DNA from: Huiozyma naganishii CBS 8797
Lineage: Eukaryota; Ascomycota; Saccharomycetes; Saccharomycetales; Saccharomycetaceae
Direction of reading: 5' to 3'
DNA length: 64,000 nucleotides
Assembly (NCBI RefSeq): GCF_000348985.1
Contig: NC_035927.1
Span: 248,001-312,000 of the forward strand
Positions 1-10,600 of the stretch are shown piece by piece. Each line of letters opens with the position of its first letter. The first letter of the stretch is position 1. Both the position numbers and the translations under genes were made by a program. The notes beneath the pieces are model-generated. The model was not told the origin of the DNA. It made no database searches and saw only the letters and a list, made by a program, of their open reading frames with translations.

Positions 1-743
1 CCAAAAACTCCTTGAGGGAGTAGGTCATCCCCTTGACCTGTTCGATCTCGCCCGTCTCGGAGCTGATGATCCCCAACTGGAGGATGCGGCCATCACTAGG
101 GGATGCAACGACCCCTTCTCCCTCCGCAATGGGTCTTGTTTCCGGTCTTATAGTACGGTAGAAGAATTCTGCGAGGTTTCTGTAGTGGTACAAATCTGGG
201 TCCTGCATCTCGTCGAGTTTGACACCAAACATGTGACTGTACAGTTTGTACCCGTGTGGTCTGAACCACATGGGGAGTGCAAGGTGGTTGAACTGTCCCC
301 ACAGCCGCGACATCGCGTTCAGTGGGAGAGTCGAGTAACAGAAGAACATCCAGTTGTTGTTGAAGATCTTGATCCTCTGGTACCTCCCGGTCCGTTTCCC
401 CTCCTTCAGGGACTCCTCCTCATCGTTGTCACGCGCGGCCCTCGACACAATCAGGATAGTCCCGAGCATGATCGTGACCCCTGTCACGACGGCCCACTTC
501 ATGGATATGCTGGTCCCCCCAGCATCTGGGATCGACCGTACAAGGATCTTAGCTGCCTTTTTGGACCCGCAGGTCGCAGCGGTCTTCTTGTCCCCCGGTG
601 GATGCAATTTCTCGTACAGCCCAAGTCTCGTCGAGAACTTCCTGCGCCACAGGTCCGCGGTCCTGTTGCGCAGTGCGATACGCGGGCGTATCTCCATCAG
701 CTTCATCTTGCTGTTTGCCAGAGCGGTCCTCACAACAAGCATC
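1..743 (-). CDS. PSD1: Phosphatidylserine decarboxylase, mitochondrial (PSD1), 5' part only
   Basis: Converts phosphatidylserine to phosphatidylethanolamine at the mitochondrial inner membrane. About 247 codons are visible and the gene runs off the left edge, so the C-terminal catalytic part with the autocatalytic LGST-type site is not in the window. The ATG at 743 is preceded directly by an in-frame TAG, which fixes the start. The first 60 or so residues are basic with few acids, as in a mitochondrial presequence. A hydrophobic segment near residues 81-99 (KWAVVTG...LIVS) fits the single membrane anchor. It is followed by family-typical blocks such as NNNWMFFCYSTLPLNAMSRLWG and the ASPSDGRI motif near the edge. 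FMP41 and SKO1 lie upstream as next to S. cerevisiae YNL169C, which supports the call. The reading frame is intact as far as it goes. Confidence 0.93.
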
Positions 744-974
744 TAGTTTCGAAGAGGAGAGCAAGTTTGGCAGTAGAGTACCCTTGGACACCTAACACTG
801 AAGCGAATGAACAGCGGTGGACGCGTGTTTGACAGACACCTCTCTCTCTCTTCTTGTTGTCAAATATCAGAGAATTGTTTAAACTACAAACAAATTAAAG
901 ACGGTGTTACTTGCAGCAGTTAGAAGGAAGACACCCCTCTAGGAGGACCATCCATTAGTCCCTGCGCCTTCTAA

Positions 975-1748
975 TCAGACAGACGCTTTGTAAGTGTACG
1001 TCCCCGGCTTTTGCTGGACGTCGAAGGACATGTGGACTATTTCTGCCCCGTTGTAGTGCAGGGACCCTGAGATGACGTCCCCCGGGACGATCTCTCCGAC
1101 ACCCTGTGGGGTGCCCGTAAGGACGATATCGTTCTCCTCGAGCCGCATGGTCTGTGCGATCGTCGCGACAAGCTTGTCCATCCCGTTGAGCATCAGCGAG
1201 GTGCTGTCGTCCTGCCGTAAAGTACCGTTAACGGCACAGGAGACCCTGAACGCGTCTTGGAAGGTCTCTGGAGTCGGTCTTGGGGTCAATTGTTCGAGGG
1301 GCACCATTCCGCTGATCGGGCAGAAGGTGTCGTACCCCTTCGCGATGGTCCAGGGCAGCCCGGCCTTCTTCGCGTCCGACTGGACGTTCCTCCCAGTCAA
1401 GTCCAACGCGAGCGCAACACCTTTGACGTGAGGTAGCAGGTCTTCCATCATGAACGTAGTCGGGTCCACGTTCGAGAGCGTGGACTTCATGACTAGAGCA
1501 AGCTCGATCTCGTGGTGCACTTGCACGCCGCGAGGGACGTAAATCGGTGACCGGTTCTCCCCGGGGGTGACCACACTCCTGGGGGAGTCATTGCTGCGCG
1601 GTGGCTCGGGGGTGATGATGCTGGACGTCGGTTTCAAGAAGAAGAAGGGGTGTTTTGGAACCGTGTTGTTCAACTCCTTGACGTGCGCTGCGTAGTTCCG
1701 CCCAATGCAGATGATCTTGCGGGCGTGTTTCAAGTACTGGAAGGACAT
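975..1748 (-). CDS. FMP41: FAH-family mitochondrial protein FMP41
   Basis: A 257-residue fumarylacetoacetate-hydrolase fold protein, about the length of S. cerevisiae Fmp41 (YNL168C, 259 residues from memory). I chose the ATG at 1748, which starts MSFQYLKHARK and matches the family start; the frame stays open 21 codons further upstream but no conservation is expected there. Visible blocks are CIGRNYAAHVKELNN, PFFFLKPTSSI, the metal-binding H-H-E-I-E motif at residues 78-82, GVALALDLTGRNVQ and the C-terminal TGTPQGVGE loop. Related FAH-domain proteins act on oxaloacetate (decarboxylase or tautomerase), so a role in oxaloacetate handling in mitochondria is likely but is inferred from family knowledge. 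It lies between PSD1 and SKO1 on the same strand, as in S. cerevisiae. Confidence 0.9.
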   Translation of the reverse strand: MSFQYLKHARKIICIGRNYAAHVKELNNTVPKHPFFFLKPTSSIITPEPPRSNDSPRSVVTPGENRSPIYVPRGVQVHHEIELALVMKSTLSNVDPTTFMMEDLLPHVKGVALALDLTGRNVQSDAKKAGLPWTIAKGYDTFCPISGMVPLEQLTPRPTPETFQDAFRVSCAVNGTLRQDDSTSLMLNGMDKLVATIAQTMRLEENDIVLTGTPQGVGEIVPGDVISGSLHYNGAEIVHMSFDVQQKPGTYTYKASV

Positions 1749-1964
1749 GGGCGTGGGGACGGGGAGTGCGATGTACCAGAGTGCTAATACCTGCTGCTGC
1801 ACCTCCTGCAATGCTACTTTGTACTCGTTACTAACGTCTGCTTTGAACCGTATTCGTTATATATATATTATGAATTTATGCGATGACGATGCCCTCTGTT
1901 CCAGGAGCCCCAGAGATCGAGATCCTCTGCTTGCCAGGGCCTTCGATCCTCTTCATGCGGTTGT

Positions 1965-3704
1965 TCATCGGTCGTGCGGTGATAGTCCGTCGGTTCTGCT
2001 CGCTGCTGCCGTCTTACTAGGCAGGAACATGCCGTCGTCTCGCTTCTTCGCAGAAGGTCCTGTAAAAATATGTGGGTGAGCGTGTGGGTGAGGGTGCTGG
2101 TGCTGGTTCTCGTTATGGTTCTGGTGCTGTGGTTGCGGTTGATGGTGCGGTTGCTGGTGCGGCCCTTGTGGCTGCGGCATATGCTGCAGATGCACATACG
2201 GCGGAGAATGTGAGTGCGATTGCGATTGCGATTGCGATCGGCTGCTCTCTATTGGGTTGTGGCCCTGCCGTTGGAAGTACCTCGTTCGCGAGACCATCTG
2301 GTTCAAATGAGAGACCAAGTTGAGTGCGTTCATTGTGTCGTTTTTCTGGATGTACGTCTCGAGGAGGTATAGCAGAGGGGTGTCCGACTTGCACGCGTTG
2401 AGCGCACATATCGTGTCCATCACTTTGCCCAGCTCGTGATACTCCGTCTCGTAGAACTGCAACTCGTGCTCCATCTTCTTGATGTACTCCTTCTTCTTCC
2501 GGCGGAACTTCGAAGCGGCAACCCTGTTCCGCTCCAGGAACTCCTTACGCTTGCGTTCCTGCTCATCGGCATCTTCTTCGCCAGTGTGGTCGCCGCCCGT
2601 GTCGCGGGAACCGTCAGCTTCTTCGACGGGACTGCCCCCACTGCTGCTCTTCCTCTTCTCTCGAGGGCCGTGGCTCCTATTGCTCGATGTCGTCGAGGAT
2701 ACCCTCCTCCTCTTGTTCGGTACGTGTGCGGCGCTGCCCTGTGACTGCGGTTGTGCACCGCCAGAAGTGTATGGGATATTGAGGTTGCTGTTGCTGGGGC
2801 TGAACCCTGTAGCTGTTGTCGTCGCACCCTTCACGGCCATCTTCCCCGGAGTGTTATCGACCCCCGAGAGAGAGGGCAACAGAGGGTACAGGGACCCACC
2901 TGGAGTGAGTCCCGTCCTCATACTGGACTCGTTCGGTGTCAGTCCTGTCCTGGGGAGGTACGATAGAAACCCCTGCGGTGGGTTTTGCACGGTGCCCTGC
3001 AAGGACTGCCCACCTGGCGCCCCCTTGTTGTGGCCCGCAGTATCAGTAAGCGCACCTGAACTTGCACCTCCCAACTGTGCCGGCTGCTGCTGTGACTGGT
3101 AGGCGTCGTCGTTCGTGGGCACCAATTGCGGGGATAATAGTAACGGTGGTAGTCTCTTGGACCCTCCTGGTGTCAATACGGGTGGTGACTGGATACTGGG
3201 TCTCTGACTGCTGGAAAACAGGAACGTCGAGGAGGAGAACGCGGGGCCATGTATACTGGGTCTTGCCCCTCCCAAGTTGGGCCTCGTTAAGGAGTTGCCC
3301 ACCCGGGACAGACCGTTACCTCCCGGTCCCTCCAACAGCGGCTGTGGGGAGTGAACGCCCTGTAACGGTGTCTTCCCCGTGAGCTCTGACGGCTGCCACA
3401 CCATCGACGGCAGATGCGGAACCCCAGACACCTGCTGTGGCTTCTGCAACATCCTCGTGGGCAATCCCTGCTGTTGTAACTGTACCTGCTGGTCCGCAGC
3501 ATCCGCAGACACCGCACCACCAGCAGACACAGCGGAAGTGAGCCCCACGGCCCCATCACCATCACTAGCAGAGGCAACCTGCGGAGCGCTCCCCGTGCGG
3601 GCGTGGGGCTCCTTCGTCGACGCAAAACTCTGCTCGAACGGGTTCGGCTCCAGATTCAAAGACGAGACCGCCGCGGCCTCCTTACCGGACCCTGTAGTAG
3701 ACAT
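1965..3704 (-). CDS. SKO1: bZIP transcription factor SKO1 (CRE-binding, HOG pathway)
   Basis: Binds CRE-like sites as repressor, or as activator after phosphorylation by Hog1, under osmotic and oxidative stress. The ATG at 3704 gives 579 residues beginning MSTTGSGKEAA, shortly before the family block LNLEPNPFEQSFAS; 19 upstream in-frame codons include another ATG but are not conserved. The three Hog1 sites are retained in the block SPPVLTPGGSKRLPPLLLSP (S173, T178, S191), matching S108/T113/S126 of the S. cerevisiae protein. A second motif, RTGLTPNESS...RTGLTPGG, also matches. The basic region and zipper (ERKRKEFLERNRVAASKFRR onward) span about residues 382-440. The tail is odd: about 75 residues rich in His, Gln and Pro with short tandem repeats, unlike the S. 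cerevisiae end. Confidence 0.93.
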   Translation of the reverse strand: MSTTGSGKEAAAVSSLNLEPNPFEQSFASTKEPHARTGSAPQVASASDGDGAVGLTSAVSAGGAVSADAADQQVQLQQQGLPTRMLQKPQQVSGVPHLPSMVWQPSELTGKTPLQGVHSPQPLLEGPGGNGLSRVGNSLTRPNLGGARPSIHGPAFSSSTFLFSSSQRPSIQSPPVLTPGGSKRLPPLLLSPQLVPTNDDAYQSQQQPAQLGGASSGALTDTAGHNKGAPGGQSLQGTVQNPPQGFLSYLPRTGLTPNESSMRTGLTPGGSLYPLLPSLSGVDNTPGKMAVKGATTTATGFSPSNSNLNIPYTSGGAQPQSQGSAAHVPNKRRRVSSTTSSNRSHGPREKRKSSSGGSPVEEADGSRDTGGDHTGEEDADEQERKRKEFLERNRVAASKFRRKKKEYIKKMEHELQFYETEYHELGKVMDTICALNACKSDTPLLYLLETYIQKNDTMNALNLVSHLNQMVSRTRYFQRQGHNPIESSRSQSQSQSHSHSPPYVHLQHMPQPQGPHQQPHHQPQPQHQNHNENQHQHPHPHAHPHIFTGPSAKKRDDGMFLPSKTAAASRTDGLSPHDR

Positions 3705-3936
3705 GATCCCCCAGGATGTGCACGGATCGACGCGAATACAGCGCTGGGACCAGCGAACCAAAACAACTGGGCACCAACAGCATCGTCTTCGTCTTTGAAT
3801 CTCGTTTTGAAATGACGTTTTGAAGCGACGCAGCGCCGGATGATGACAAGACCATCAGGATGGCCTGGGACAGTCCATTGTTACCGTTACACAGTTACAC
3901 AGTAGTTGAGAAGAAGGTACCTCCTCTTTGGTGTCG

Positions 3937-4854
3937 TTACTTCTTGCTGATCCAGAACTCGCCGTTCTCGCCCAGGTTGATCTGTCTCCGGAGCTTCCTG
4001 CTGAGGAGCACTCCGACGTCGTACCGTTCCTTCGTCTTCGCGTCAAGGTAGTCCTGCAGCTTCTGCAGGGCACCGTCGAGTCTCTTCGCGTCGCCCAGCT
4101 CGAGCATTCCTTGGTCCTCCATCCCGCGCAGGTACGCGATCTCCTTCGAGAGTTTGCCGCACTTGTCGATCAGGTACTCGTGTCGTGCCTGGAGCTTCGT
4201 GATGCTTGCGTCGGGGGGGACGCTGTCACCACCACTAGCGTGTCGCCAAGCTGGTGTACCGGATTGCGCGCTTGTGACCCGCGAGTTCGCACCGCTCGAG
4301 GACCTGGACGAGTTCGTCACGGACACGACACGGAACGGGTTTGTAGGTTTGCGGCGAGTAGCGGGCGACTCCACAGCAGCAGGGCCTGAGGATACTGCTT
4401 CTGTACCTGCACCGTGCTTCGGCAGCACGATCTTCTCCACTGGAGGGGCAGGTGCAGGTTCAGGGACGGCTGCGTCGTGGGCATCCTCGTCGGAAGCTTC
4501 TTCCCACTCATCAGAGTCTGCGGAGCCCACTGCAGGGCCCACGACAGTGGGTTCTGTAGCGGGTTGAGCAGTGGGCTCTGTCTCTGTGGTGGTCGTATCT
4601 GTCGCTTTAGTCTCGCTTGTATTCGTAGTCGCGGTAGATTCATCTGAATTCGTGGTTGTGGTTGTTTCTGATGCCTCTGTCGCCGTCTTCTCTGTCTCTG
4701 TCGCCGTCTCTGGCTCCACCGGCTCTGCCGGTTCTGCCGGTTCTGCCGTCGTCGTCGTTGCCGTCTCTGCCAGGTTTGCGTCGATGAGCTTGTTCATCTC
4801 GCCAATGTCGTTCTCAATTCGCGACAGCCGCTTCTGCACCACTTCCTCGTCCAT
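3937..4854 (-). CDS. BNI5: Septin-associated bud-neck protein BNI5
   Basis: Bni5 binds septins at the bud neck and recruits the type II myosin Myo1 before cytokinesis. This copy has 305 residues, shorter than the S. cerevisiae protein (about 448). The N-terminus (KRLSRIENDIGEMNKLID, residues 8-25) is a predicted coiled-coil start seen in the family. The middle, about residues 27-190, is low-complexity Thr/Glu/Pro/Ala with AEP repeats. The C-terminus (LQDYLDAKTKERYDVGVLLS, then RKLRRQINLGENGEFW) is the strongly conserved end. SKO1 lies downstream and the YNL165W ortholog is divergent, as in S. cerevisiae. The shorter length comes from the variable centre, not from truncation of the conserved ends. 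Confidence 0.88.
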   Translation of the reverse strand: MDEEVVQKRLSRIENDIGEMNKLIDANLAETATTTTAEPAEPAEPVEPETATETEKTATEASETTTTTNSDESTATTNTSETKATDTTTTETEPTAQPATEPTVVGPAVGSADSDEWEEASDEDAHDAAVPEPAPAPPVEKIVLPKHGAGTEAVSSGPAAVESPATRRKPTNPFRVVSVTNSSRSSSGANSRVTSAQSGTPAWRHASGGDSVPPDASITKLQARHEYLIDKCGKLSKEIAYLRGMEDQGMLELGDAKRLDGALQKLQDYLDAKTKERYDVGVLLSRKLRRQINLGENGEFWISKK

Positions 4855-5036
4855 CCCGTCGTATCTAAATGGCTAGCTACTGCTCTGCAAGACCCCCCCA
4901 ACATAGGTACCACTGGTCAATCGCGTCGAAGACGAAGAGACGCGATTGAAATTTCGAACCAAATTCGATGCGATGAGGTCCAAGACCCGTCCTGGGGACA
5001 CTCTCAACTGGGGTGAACGCTCACTGTGCATGGCCC

Positions 5037-6107
5037 ATGGATCGCGTGAGGGTGTTGCTGAGTGGGGGTTTTGGTAGTGGTGATGCTGTCGACACGGTGA
5101 CCCTCCCACTGCAACATGACGACCAAGAGACGGCTTTTGAACTGGGTGACGACGACGACGGTAACGGTAACGGCGACTTGCAGACGCTAGTGTCGGACTC
5201 AGTGACGATCGGGGACCTCCAGCGGCTTGGGTTCGTTAACAGGTGTCCCCCATTTCACTCGCAGCGCGTAATGCCCTTTGTGTCAGTGCTGTTAAGTAAG
5301 GGTATCTGGGCATTCCCCAGTGAAAACAGTCTCGCAGTGTACCTTCGCAACAAGCGACAACTGGATAAAGTTGACTACGACGCGGGCGTTGGTGTTCCCC
5401 TGTTCCACGCGGTCATGGGGAACACTCTAAAAAGCGTCCTGTTCATGAACAAACAGCAGGGACCAGTCATGAGAGTGTACAAGTACGAAATCGTCCACAC
5501 TAAGGATGTAAATGCATACACAGAAGGTCAGGTGGTGCACGAACAAGGTACTCGTGCGCTTATCAAGTTTGAGTTCTGTAATGTCTTCAAAGCACACCTG
5601 CCAAACTCGCTTAGAGTCGACCACACGTTCACCTTCTACAATGGCCAATCGGTCACAATGTCGAACTACAGGGACAAGAGGGACATTGACACGCGCGTCG
5701 CAAGGATTGCCTCTGAGGTAGGTTCGGGTTCTCGGGGTTTGCATTCACCGTTCGGGTCCAATGACTATCAAACTGCTAGTCCTAGACGACAACATGCCCA
5801 CTTTCCTTACAAGCAGAGGGCGACCACGATAACATCAACGTATTACAACGGTACAACCGAGGAGACCCCTCGGGGCGCTCCCCGTTTGGGGAAGTACTCT
5901 GACGCAAACGTGTCGATGATCCCAAAGAAACGGATCCTAACACTAGCGACATTCAAGATCAACGAGTTCGCTCCATCGAATGGAGACGGTGCCTCAGATG
6001 GGATACTAAACATCCACTGGGACACGCAAGTCTTGACGTGCATGTGTCTACTTTTGCATGAGTACGAATCCAGGAAGGAGAGAAGACACGCAAACTCGTA
6101 CGGGTAG
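5037..6107 (+). CDS. Conserved protein of unknown function (YNL165W ortholog)
   Basis: A 356-residue protein with no domain I recognise. The first ATG in frame is at 5037 (MDRVRVLLSGG); the frame is open a little further upstream only from a GTG, so I start at 5037. It sits divergently from BNI5 with a promoter of about 180 bp and converges with IBD2, the place of S. cerevisiae YNL165W, also uncharacterised. Residues 80-240 or so look globular and mixed alpha/beta (for example VIPFH-like turns and KFEFCNVFKAHLPNSLRVDH). Residues 240-300 are low-complexity. The last 60 residues end in a hydrophobic, possibly buried helix (VLTCMCLLLHEYESRK). I see no signal peptide or clear membrane span. Assignment rests on synteny. 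Confidence 0.8.
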   Translation: MDRVRVLLSGGFGSGDAVDTVTLPLQHDDQETAFELGDDDDGNGNGDLQTLVSDSVTIGDLQRLGFVNRCPPFHSQRVMPFVSVLLSKGIWAFPSENSLAVYLRNKRQLDKVDYDAGVGVPLFHAVMGNTLKSVLFMNKQQGPVMRVYKYEIVHTKDVNAYTEGQVVHEQGTRALIKFEFCNVFKAHLPNSLRVDHTFTFYNGQSVTMSNYRDKRDIDTRVARIASEVGSGSRGLHSPFGSNDYQTASPRRQHAHFPYKQRATTITSTYYNGTTEETPRGAPRLGKYSDANVSMIPKKRILTLATFKINEFAPSNGDGASDGILNIHWDTQVLTCMCLLLHEYESRKERRHANSYG

Positions 6108-6188
6108 CAGTCAACTCGATATACCGGAGTATTAACTCTTATATAGATTACCACGTATATGTTGTCACCGAGGGAGGAGGGGGAGAGG

Positions 6189-7394
6189 TCACCCCGGGTG
6201 TTTCCCCTGATCCTGACCATGCTGTTGCTGTCGATACCGCCTATTATGCTGCTCCCTTTGCTGACTAGACATCGGCACGCGGTTGTAACCGTATGTATTA
6301 TTGTACCATTTTATCATGTTCTTAGGTGGCTCGCCAAAGACCATGTAGTACTCGCAGAAAGTACACATCGGCTTGTCCTGGTTTGCCAAGATGGAGAAGT
6401 CCGGTACGAGTGACCGTGACGTGATTGATTTGTTCGGCGTGATGTAGTCGAACTCGTGGTAGTGGTAGTTTTTAAACTTCGAGGACCGTTCGTTCGAGTT
6501 TTGATGATATGGGCAACAACTCCCGTGATCGTAATGTGCACCCCCTCCATTTTCCTCCTCCTCAGCATCTTCAGCATCCTCATCTTCGTGCCCCTCACCG
6601 TTACCCCCATGGGTAACATCACCACCATTATATATACTATGCATTAGCCCACTGGGTCTATCCTTGCCGGCCTCGAGTTGGAGACTCTCCCGGTGCTTCG
6701 CCAACAATTCCTCCATGTCCTCAATCTCTCCATCGACATTATCATCGTTCAACTCCGTTATGTTCAACTCGTTACCGTTCATGACAGCGTGCAATTTCCC
6801 AGCAGAGTCCGTGGTGAATCCACCGGGCAAAACGGACTCGATCATCTCCGATATCTTCTTCCCAATACCGTCCACATTATCGGGCAACTCCTGAGTCTCG
6901 TAATCAAATATAATATCCGCCTCATCGCCATCGAACTGTATATCCGGGTTCTCGAACTCATCGTCTATAAAATTCTGAACTTGACCACCGAATATCGCAT
7001 CGCTATTGCGCTGGCTCCCCTGGAACTGATCTTCCCCTATATGCATGCTCGAATCTGTCATCCCATCGGGTTCATCAACCCGAGTGTGATCTATGATAGT
7101 AGAGTTCGGACCTATCCTGCTGTGGTTTGCTATCTGTTGGTTCCCACTCCCATTTGACACGGCGCTGTCGTTCTTCAACACAAACTGCATCGAGTGCTGC
7201 GAGTTCTCAAACGCTTTCCTGTCCTGAAGCTGGTTCGAAAGAATTTTAGTCAACGCCTTCACACCCTCTTGCATCATTACGTTTATCGGCAGCGGCCCGT
7301 TCTTCGAAACCAGCTCTATCGAGGTATTGTTGCCCAAATTGTTGCCATGGCCATCTCGCTTCTGCGGGAGGTTCCCACTTTTCGATACACTCAT
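6189..7394 (-). CDS. IBD2: Spindle-checkpoint-associated protein IBD2
   Basis: Ibd2 is linked to the BUB2-dependent mitotic exit checkpoint in S. cerevisiae. This gene encodes 401 residues with an ATG at 7394. Two parts look conserved. One is an N-terminal block, GPLPINVMMQEGVKALTKIL, followed by SNQLQDRKAFE (about residues 33-64). The other is a C-terminal Cys/His-rich part (CCPYHQN, then TFCEYYMVFGEPPKNMIKWYN near the end), which may bind zinc; that is my inference from the cysteine spacing. The middle is acidic and rich in Asp, Glu, Asn and Gly. It lies between the YNL165W ortholog and RIA1, as YNL164C does. Its 3' end is 81 bp from the convergent YNL165W ortholog. Confidence 0.87.
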   Translation of the reverse strand: MSVSKSGNLPQKRDGHGNNLGNNTSIELVSKNGPLPINVMMQEGVKALTKILSNQLQDRKAFENSQHSMQFVLKNDSAVSNGSGNQQIANHSRIGPNSTIIDHTRVDEPDGMTDSSMHIGEDQFQGSQRNSDAIFGGQVQNFIDDEFENPDIQFDGDEADIIFDYETQELPDNVDGIGKKISEMIESVLPGGFTTDSAGKLHAVMNGNELNITELNDDNVDGEIEDMEELLAKHRESLQLEAGKDRPSGLMHSIYNGGDVTHGGNGEGHEDEDAEDAEEEENGGGAHYDHGSCCPYHQNSNERSSKFKNYHYHEFDYITPNKSITSRSLVPDFSILANQDKPMCTFCEYYMVFGEPPKNMIKWYNNTYGYNRVPMSSQQREQHNRRYRQQQHGQDQGKHPG

Positions 7395-7679
7395 TAAACG
7401 TACTTGTGTATTAGTATTGTCAGTTCTATGGCCAACCCTGGATACGCACAGACACTGCTATCCACACGCAGATGCCCTCCTCTTGCGTGCTTCAAGCTTC
7501 ACTGTCAAAATTTAATGTGTACGTTTGCAATTTTTTGTCACTATATTTGAACATCGCCAGGACATAAGGACAGACCTGCAACGGTGGGATATACATGCTC
7601 CGCAAAAGTGTCGTGTGTAGTTGATGGTGTCCTTGATTCATCAGTGTTACGTAGATTATATATTTCACACTCCAACTGA

Positions 7680-10600
7680 TCAATTCCGCTTCAAAGTACG
7701 CTGTTTCTCTGCGTTTTGGATCACCTTCTCCTCCACAAACAGACCTTTGCTTCTTCTAATTCTGTTCATGTGTCTGCGTGCAATGTTTTCTTTATCTGCT
7801 GTATCTCCGAGCTCCTCAAGCTCTTCCTCCGTTGATGGAACCCAAAATGGGTCCAGATCAATGCACTCGTATCCAGAGAAAATTAGCTGTGGTTGCGCTG
7901 CACCGGAGGTTTTCTTTCTCAGATCCTCACTGAACCCAAACGCCTCCACAACGGGAATTCTTGCTACAATTTGGAAAAAGGGCGTACCTTCCTTCATCTC
8001 CTCGGACACAATCTTACCTTGTCTTTGTTGAACAACGGCGTACACTTTCCCGAGCACTTCAACAGAAGTTTGAATGTCACAAGAGTACATTGCCCACATC
8101 AGCCTTGGAGACCAATCCAAAAATGAGCCATGGATCTGGTCTCTCGTAGTAGCGATGAACCTACCAGAAAGATCAGGGATATCGGTTTGGTAGTTGGGGT
8201 CGTCAATGGACGATATTTCGTCCGGTGACATAACGTGCACATCCTCCACCACGACACACATTCCTTGAACCGGTTCGTTCGTAAGGGGACCCTCGTTCAC
8301 AGCCAATTGAAACCCATTCACAATGGAATCCGCAAACTCAAATGCACCAGCACGACCTTTTAATATACTACTAAAGATATTACCTTCCGACAGAAGAATA
8401 TTGCATCCAAACCTCCTGGGACCAAACGCACATATTTTAGAGATACAGTCTGTAATAACGGCCTTGGTTTTCTCATTGGTGTTCTCGTTGATCAAAGATT
8501 GTAGTCTCTCAAAAAATGATTCCTTGTCCATCAAGGGTTGTAACTCAGTATTTTCAACTGACTTGGGCTTACCGTCGGAATCACCCATATGCAGAGCTCT
8601 GATGCTCGATTCGTTTTCATCCAAAAAGCTTGTTACCGGCGCTGCAAGTGGGATCGTCCGCAAGGTCATCTTATATGGACCCAGCAAGCACTCAACCACA
8701 CCTCTCCCAAGTTCAGTGTTTTTAGATGGATTCATCTCAGAAGTCGCCAAAAATGTCTCTCTATATGGGATGACAGGTTCAGAATGAGATAGCTGAACAC
8801 CAGCGAACCTCTCCTGTAAATCTTTCAAACATCTTTCTAAATGTAGTTCACCAGCAGTACACAGAATATGCTCACCATTGTCGTTGATGTATGTCTGCAC
8901 ACATGGATCGGCTTGCTCAAGCAGTTTGAGCCCGCGGACCAGTTTACCCATCTCCATTGGGTTGACCGTTTCAACAGCTACACGAACAATAGGGTTTGAA
9001 TGGAAGTTAACAGTGGCAAGATTGATACCGTTAACTCCCTTTTCAATAAGAGTCCCGTTCTTCAAAATTTTACCCGCCAGCCCACCAATACCAACAATAT
9101 TACCAGCAGGACATACATCAAGGGGAACCAATTCCTTACCCATAAACAAGTAAAGACTGTTAATCACAGCTGTTTGAATATGTTCATTCGGTTTGGATGG
9201 ATCATATTTAGGTCCCAATACAGATATTTCTTGACCAATACGAAGCGATCCACTGTAAACTCTCGCAAACCCGATCAGAACCTCGTCCTTTTCATCAAAC
9301 AATACTTCTTCCGCTTCCTCCGTTTCGTAAACAGGATTTACGTCACCTGCCACGGGAAGGAAGGGATCCGTATCCTCGTATTCAAACATTGCGTTTAATG
9401 GATCATTAGGATCAACTTCAGAAGGTATGAAGTCTGGGATCGGCCCGTCTCCATTGTCGGACTCCTCCTCGTAATCAAAGCCGAGATCCATAGCGGGTGC
9501 TGGTTCCGTAACAATTTGGAACGTATCCTCTAGCTTTTCTGGGGGCCCATCGTCCGCACCAAGTTCAGGAGTGATATGGCTGTCCTTAGCTCTCTCGTAC
9601 AGTTTCGATCCTTTATCGGTTTCTGATACGTCTAACTTAGACATGCTCTCCGCGAGTTCGGTTCTCTTTGCTGCTCTCAGCGCCTCTTCACGCGCCTTTC
9701 TACTCCTTTCCATTATCTGGTCAGGACCAACCTCCTTAGAATGTGGGTCGTTCAAGGGTAGCTCGTCTCTTGGAATCGATATAATTTTGGAGACGTACGC
9801 ACTTGCCAGCCCATTCCGGTCACATTTTTCCATAGCTGTCAGCAAAACGGGATCGACGTCTTTCGTCAAGTCACTATGGCTTTGACCTAAAATAGTATCC
9901 AATCTCTCGTCTTGAGACTCCAAAGGTGAGGGCAGTTTTTCAATAACAGTAAGAAGTACAGCTGTACTTACAGGCAACCATTGACCCATTATTGTCCTCA
10001 ATAACTGCTTATCATCCTTTGATCTTAAATCACGAGGTGCTAGTTTGACGTTTAAGGTCTTGGCAATCTTCTCTATGGTATCCAAATTCTTTTTAATGAC
10101 AATGTTCTGGTATATTTTCCAAATGTTATCTAATATCAGGGAAACGAACAAAGGCTTCAACGTTCTCCCCTTCAAACCTTTACTGTTAATGATTTTCTTG
10201 GTTTTTGGATCCATGTAGAAATCCCCCCAAAGGACTTTCTGCAGGTTTTCCCTCTTGGCTCCAAGTTTGGCCTCGTAGAATTTGGCTAACTGTCCAATAT
10301 TAAATCCCCACCCGTCAACAGCTGAGGCAAAAATGACATTATTGTTGTTTGGTGCAAAGTAAATATCCGAGTCGTCGTGTTCAATGTACTCGGCCTCTTC
10401 GTCCTTTTCTAGTTGTTCCCTCCAGGTGATGTTGTTCAATTGTCTTTGACCCGCGTAGAAGGAGCCGATGACAGAATTAACTTGTTCTATAACCTTGTTG
10501 AGATGAGTATATGCCTCCTGTGGAGTCAATTGAAGTTCAGTGATCATTCTATCAATCTTGTTAAGGACTAATATAGGTTTTAACTTTTCCACCCAGCATT

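Noticed and set aside
185..832. 215-codon plus-strand frame at the left edge
   Set aside because: It lies antisense to PSD1, whose minus-strand translation is clearly phosphatidylserine decarboxylase.
5013..5036. GTG-initiated upstream extension of the YNL165W ortholog
   Set aside because: Yeast genes start at ATG; the first in-frame ATG is at 5037. The same reasoning moved the starts of RIA1, NSG2, ASI2, AAH1, GYL1, GCV2, RTP1 and the B-box gene.
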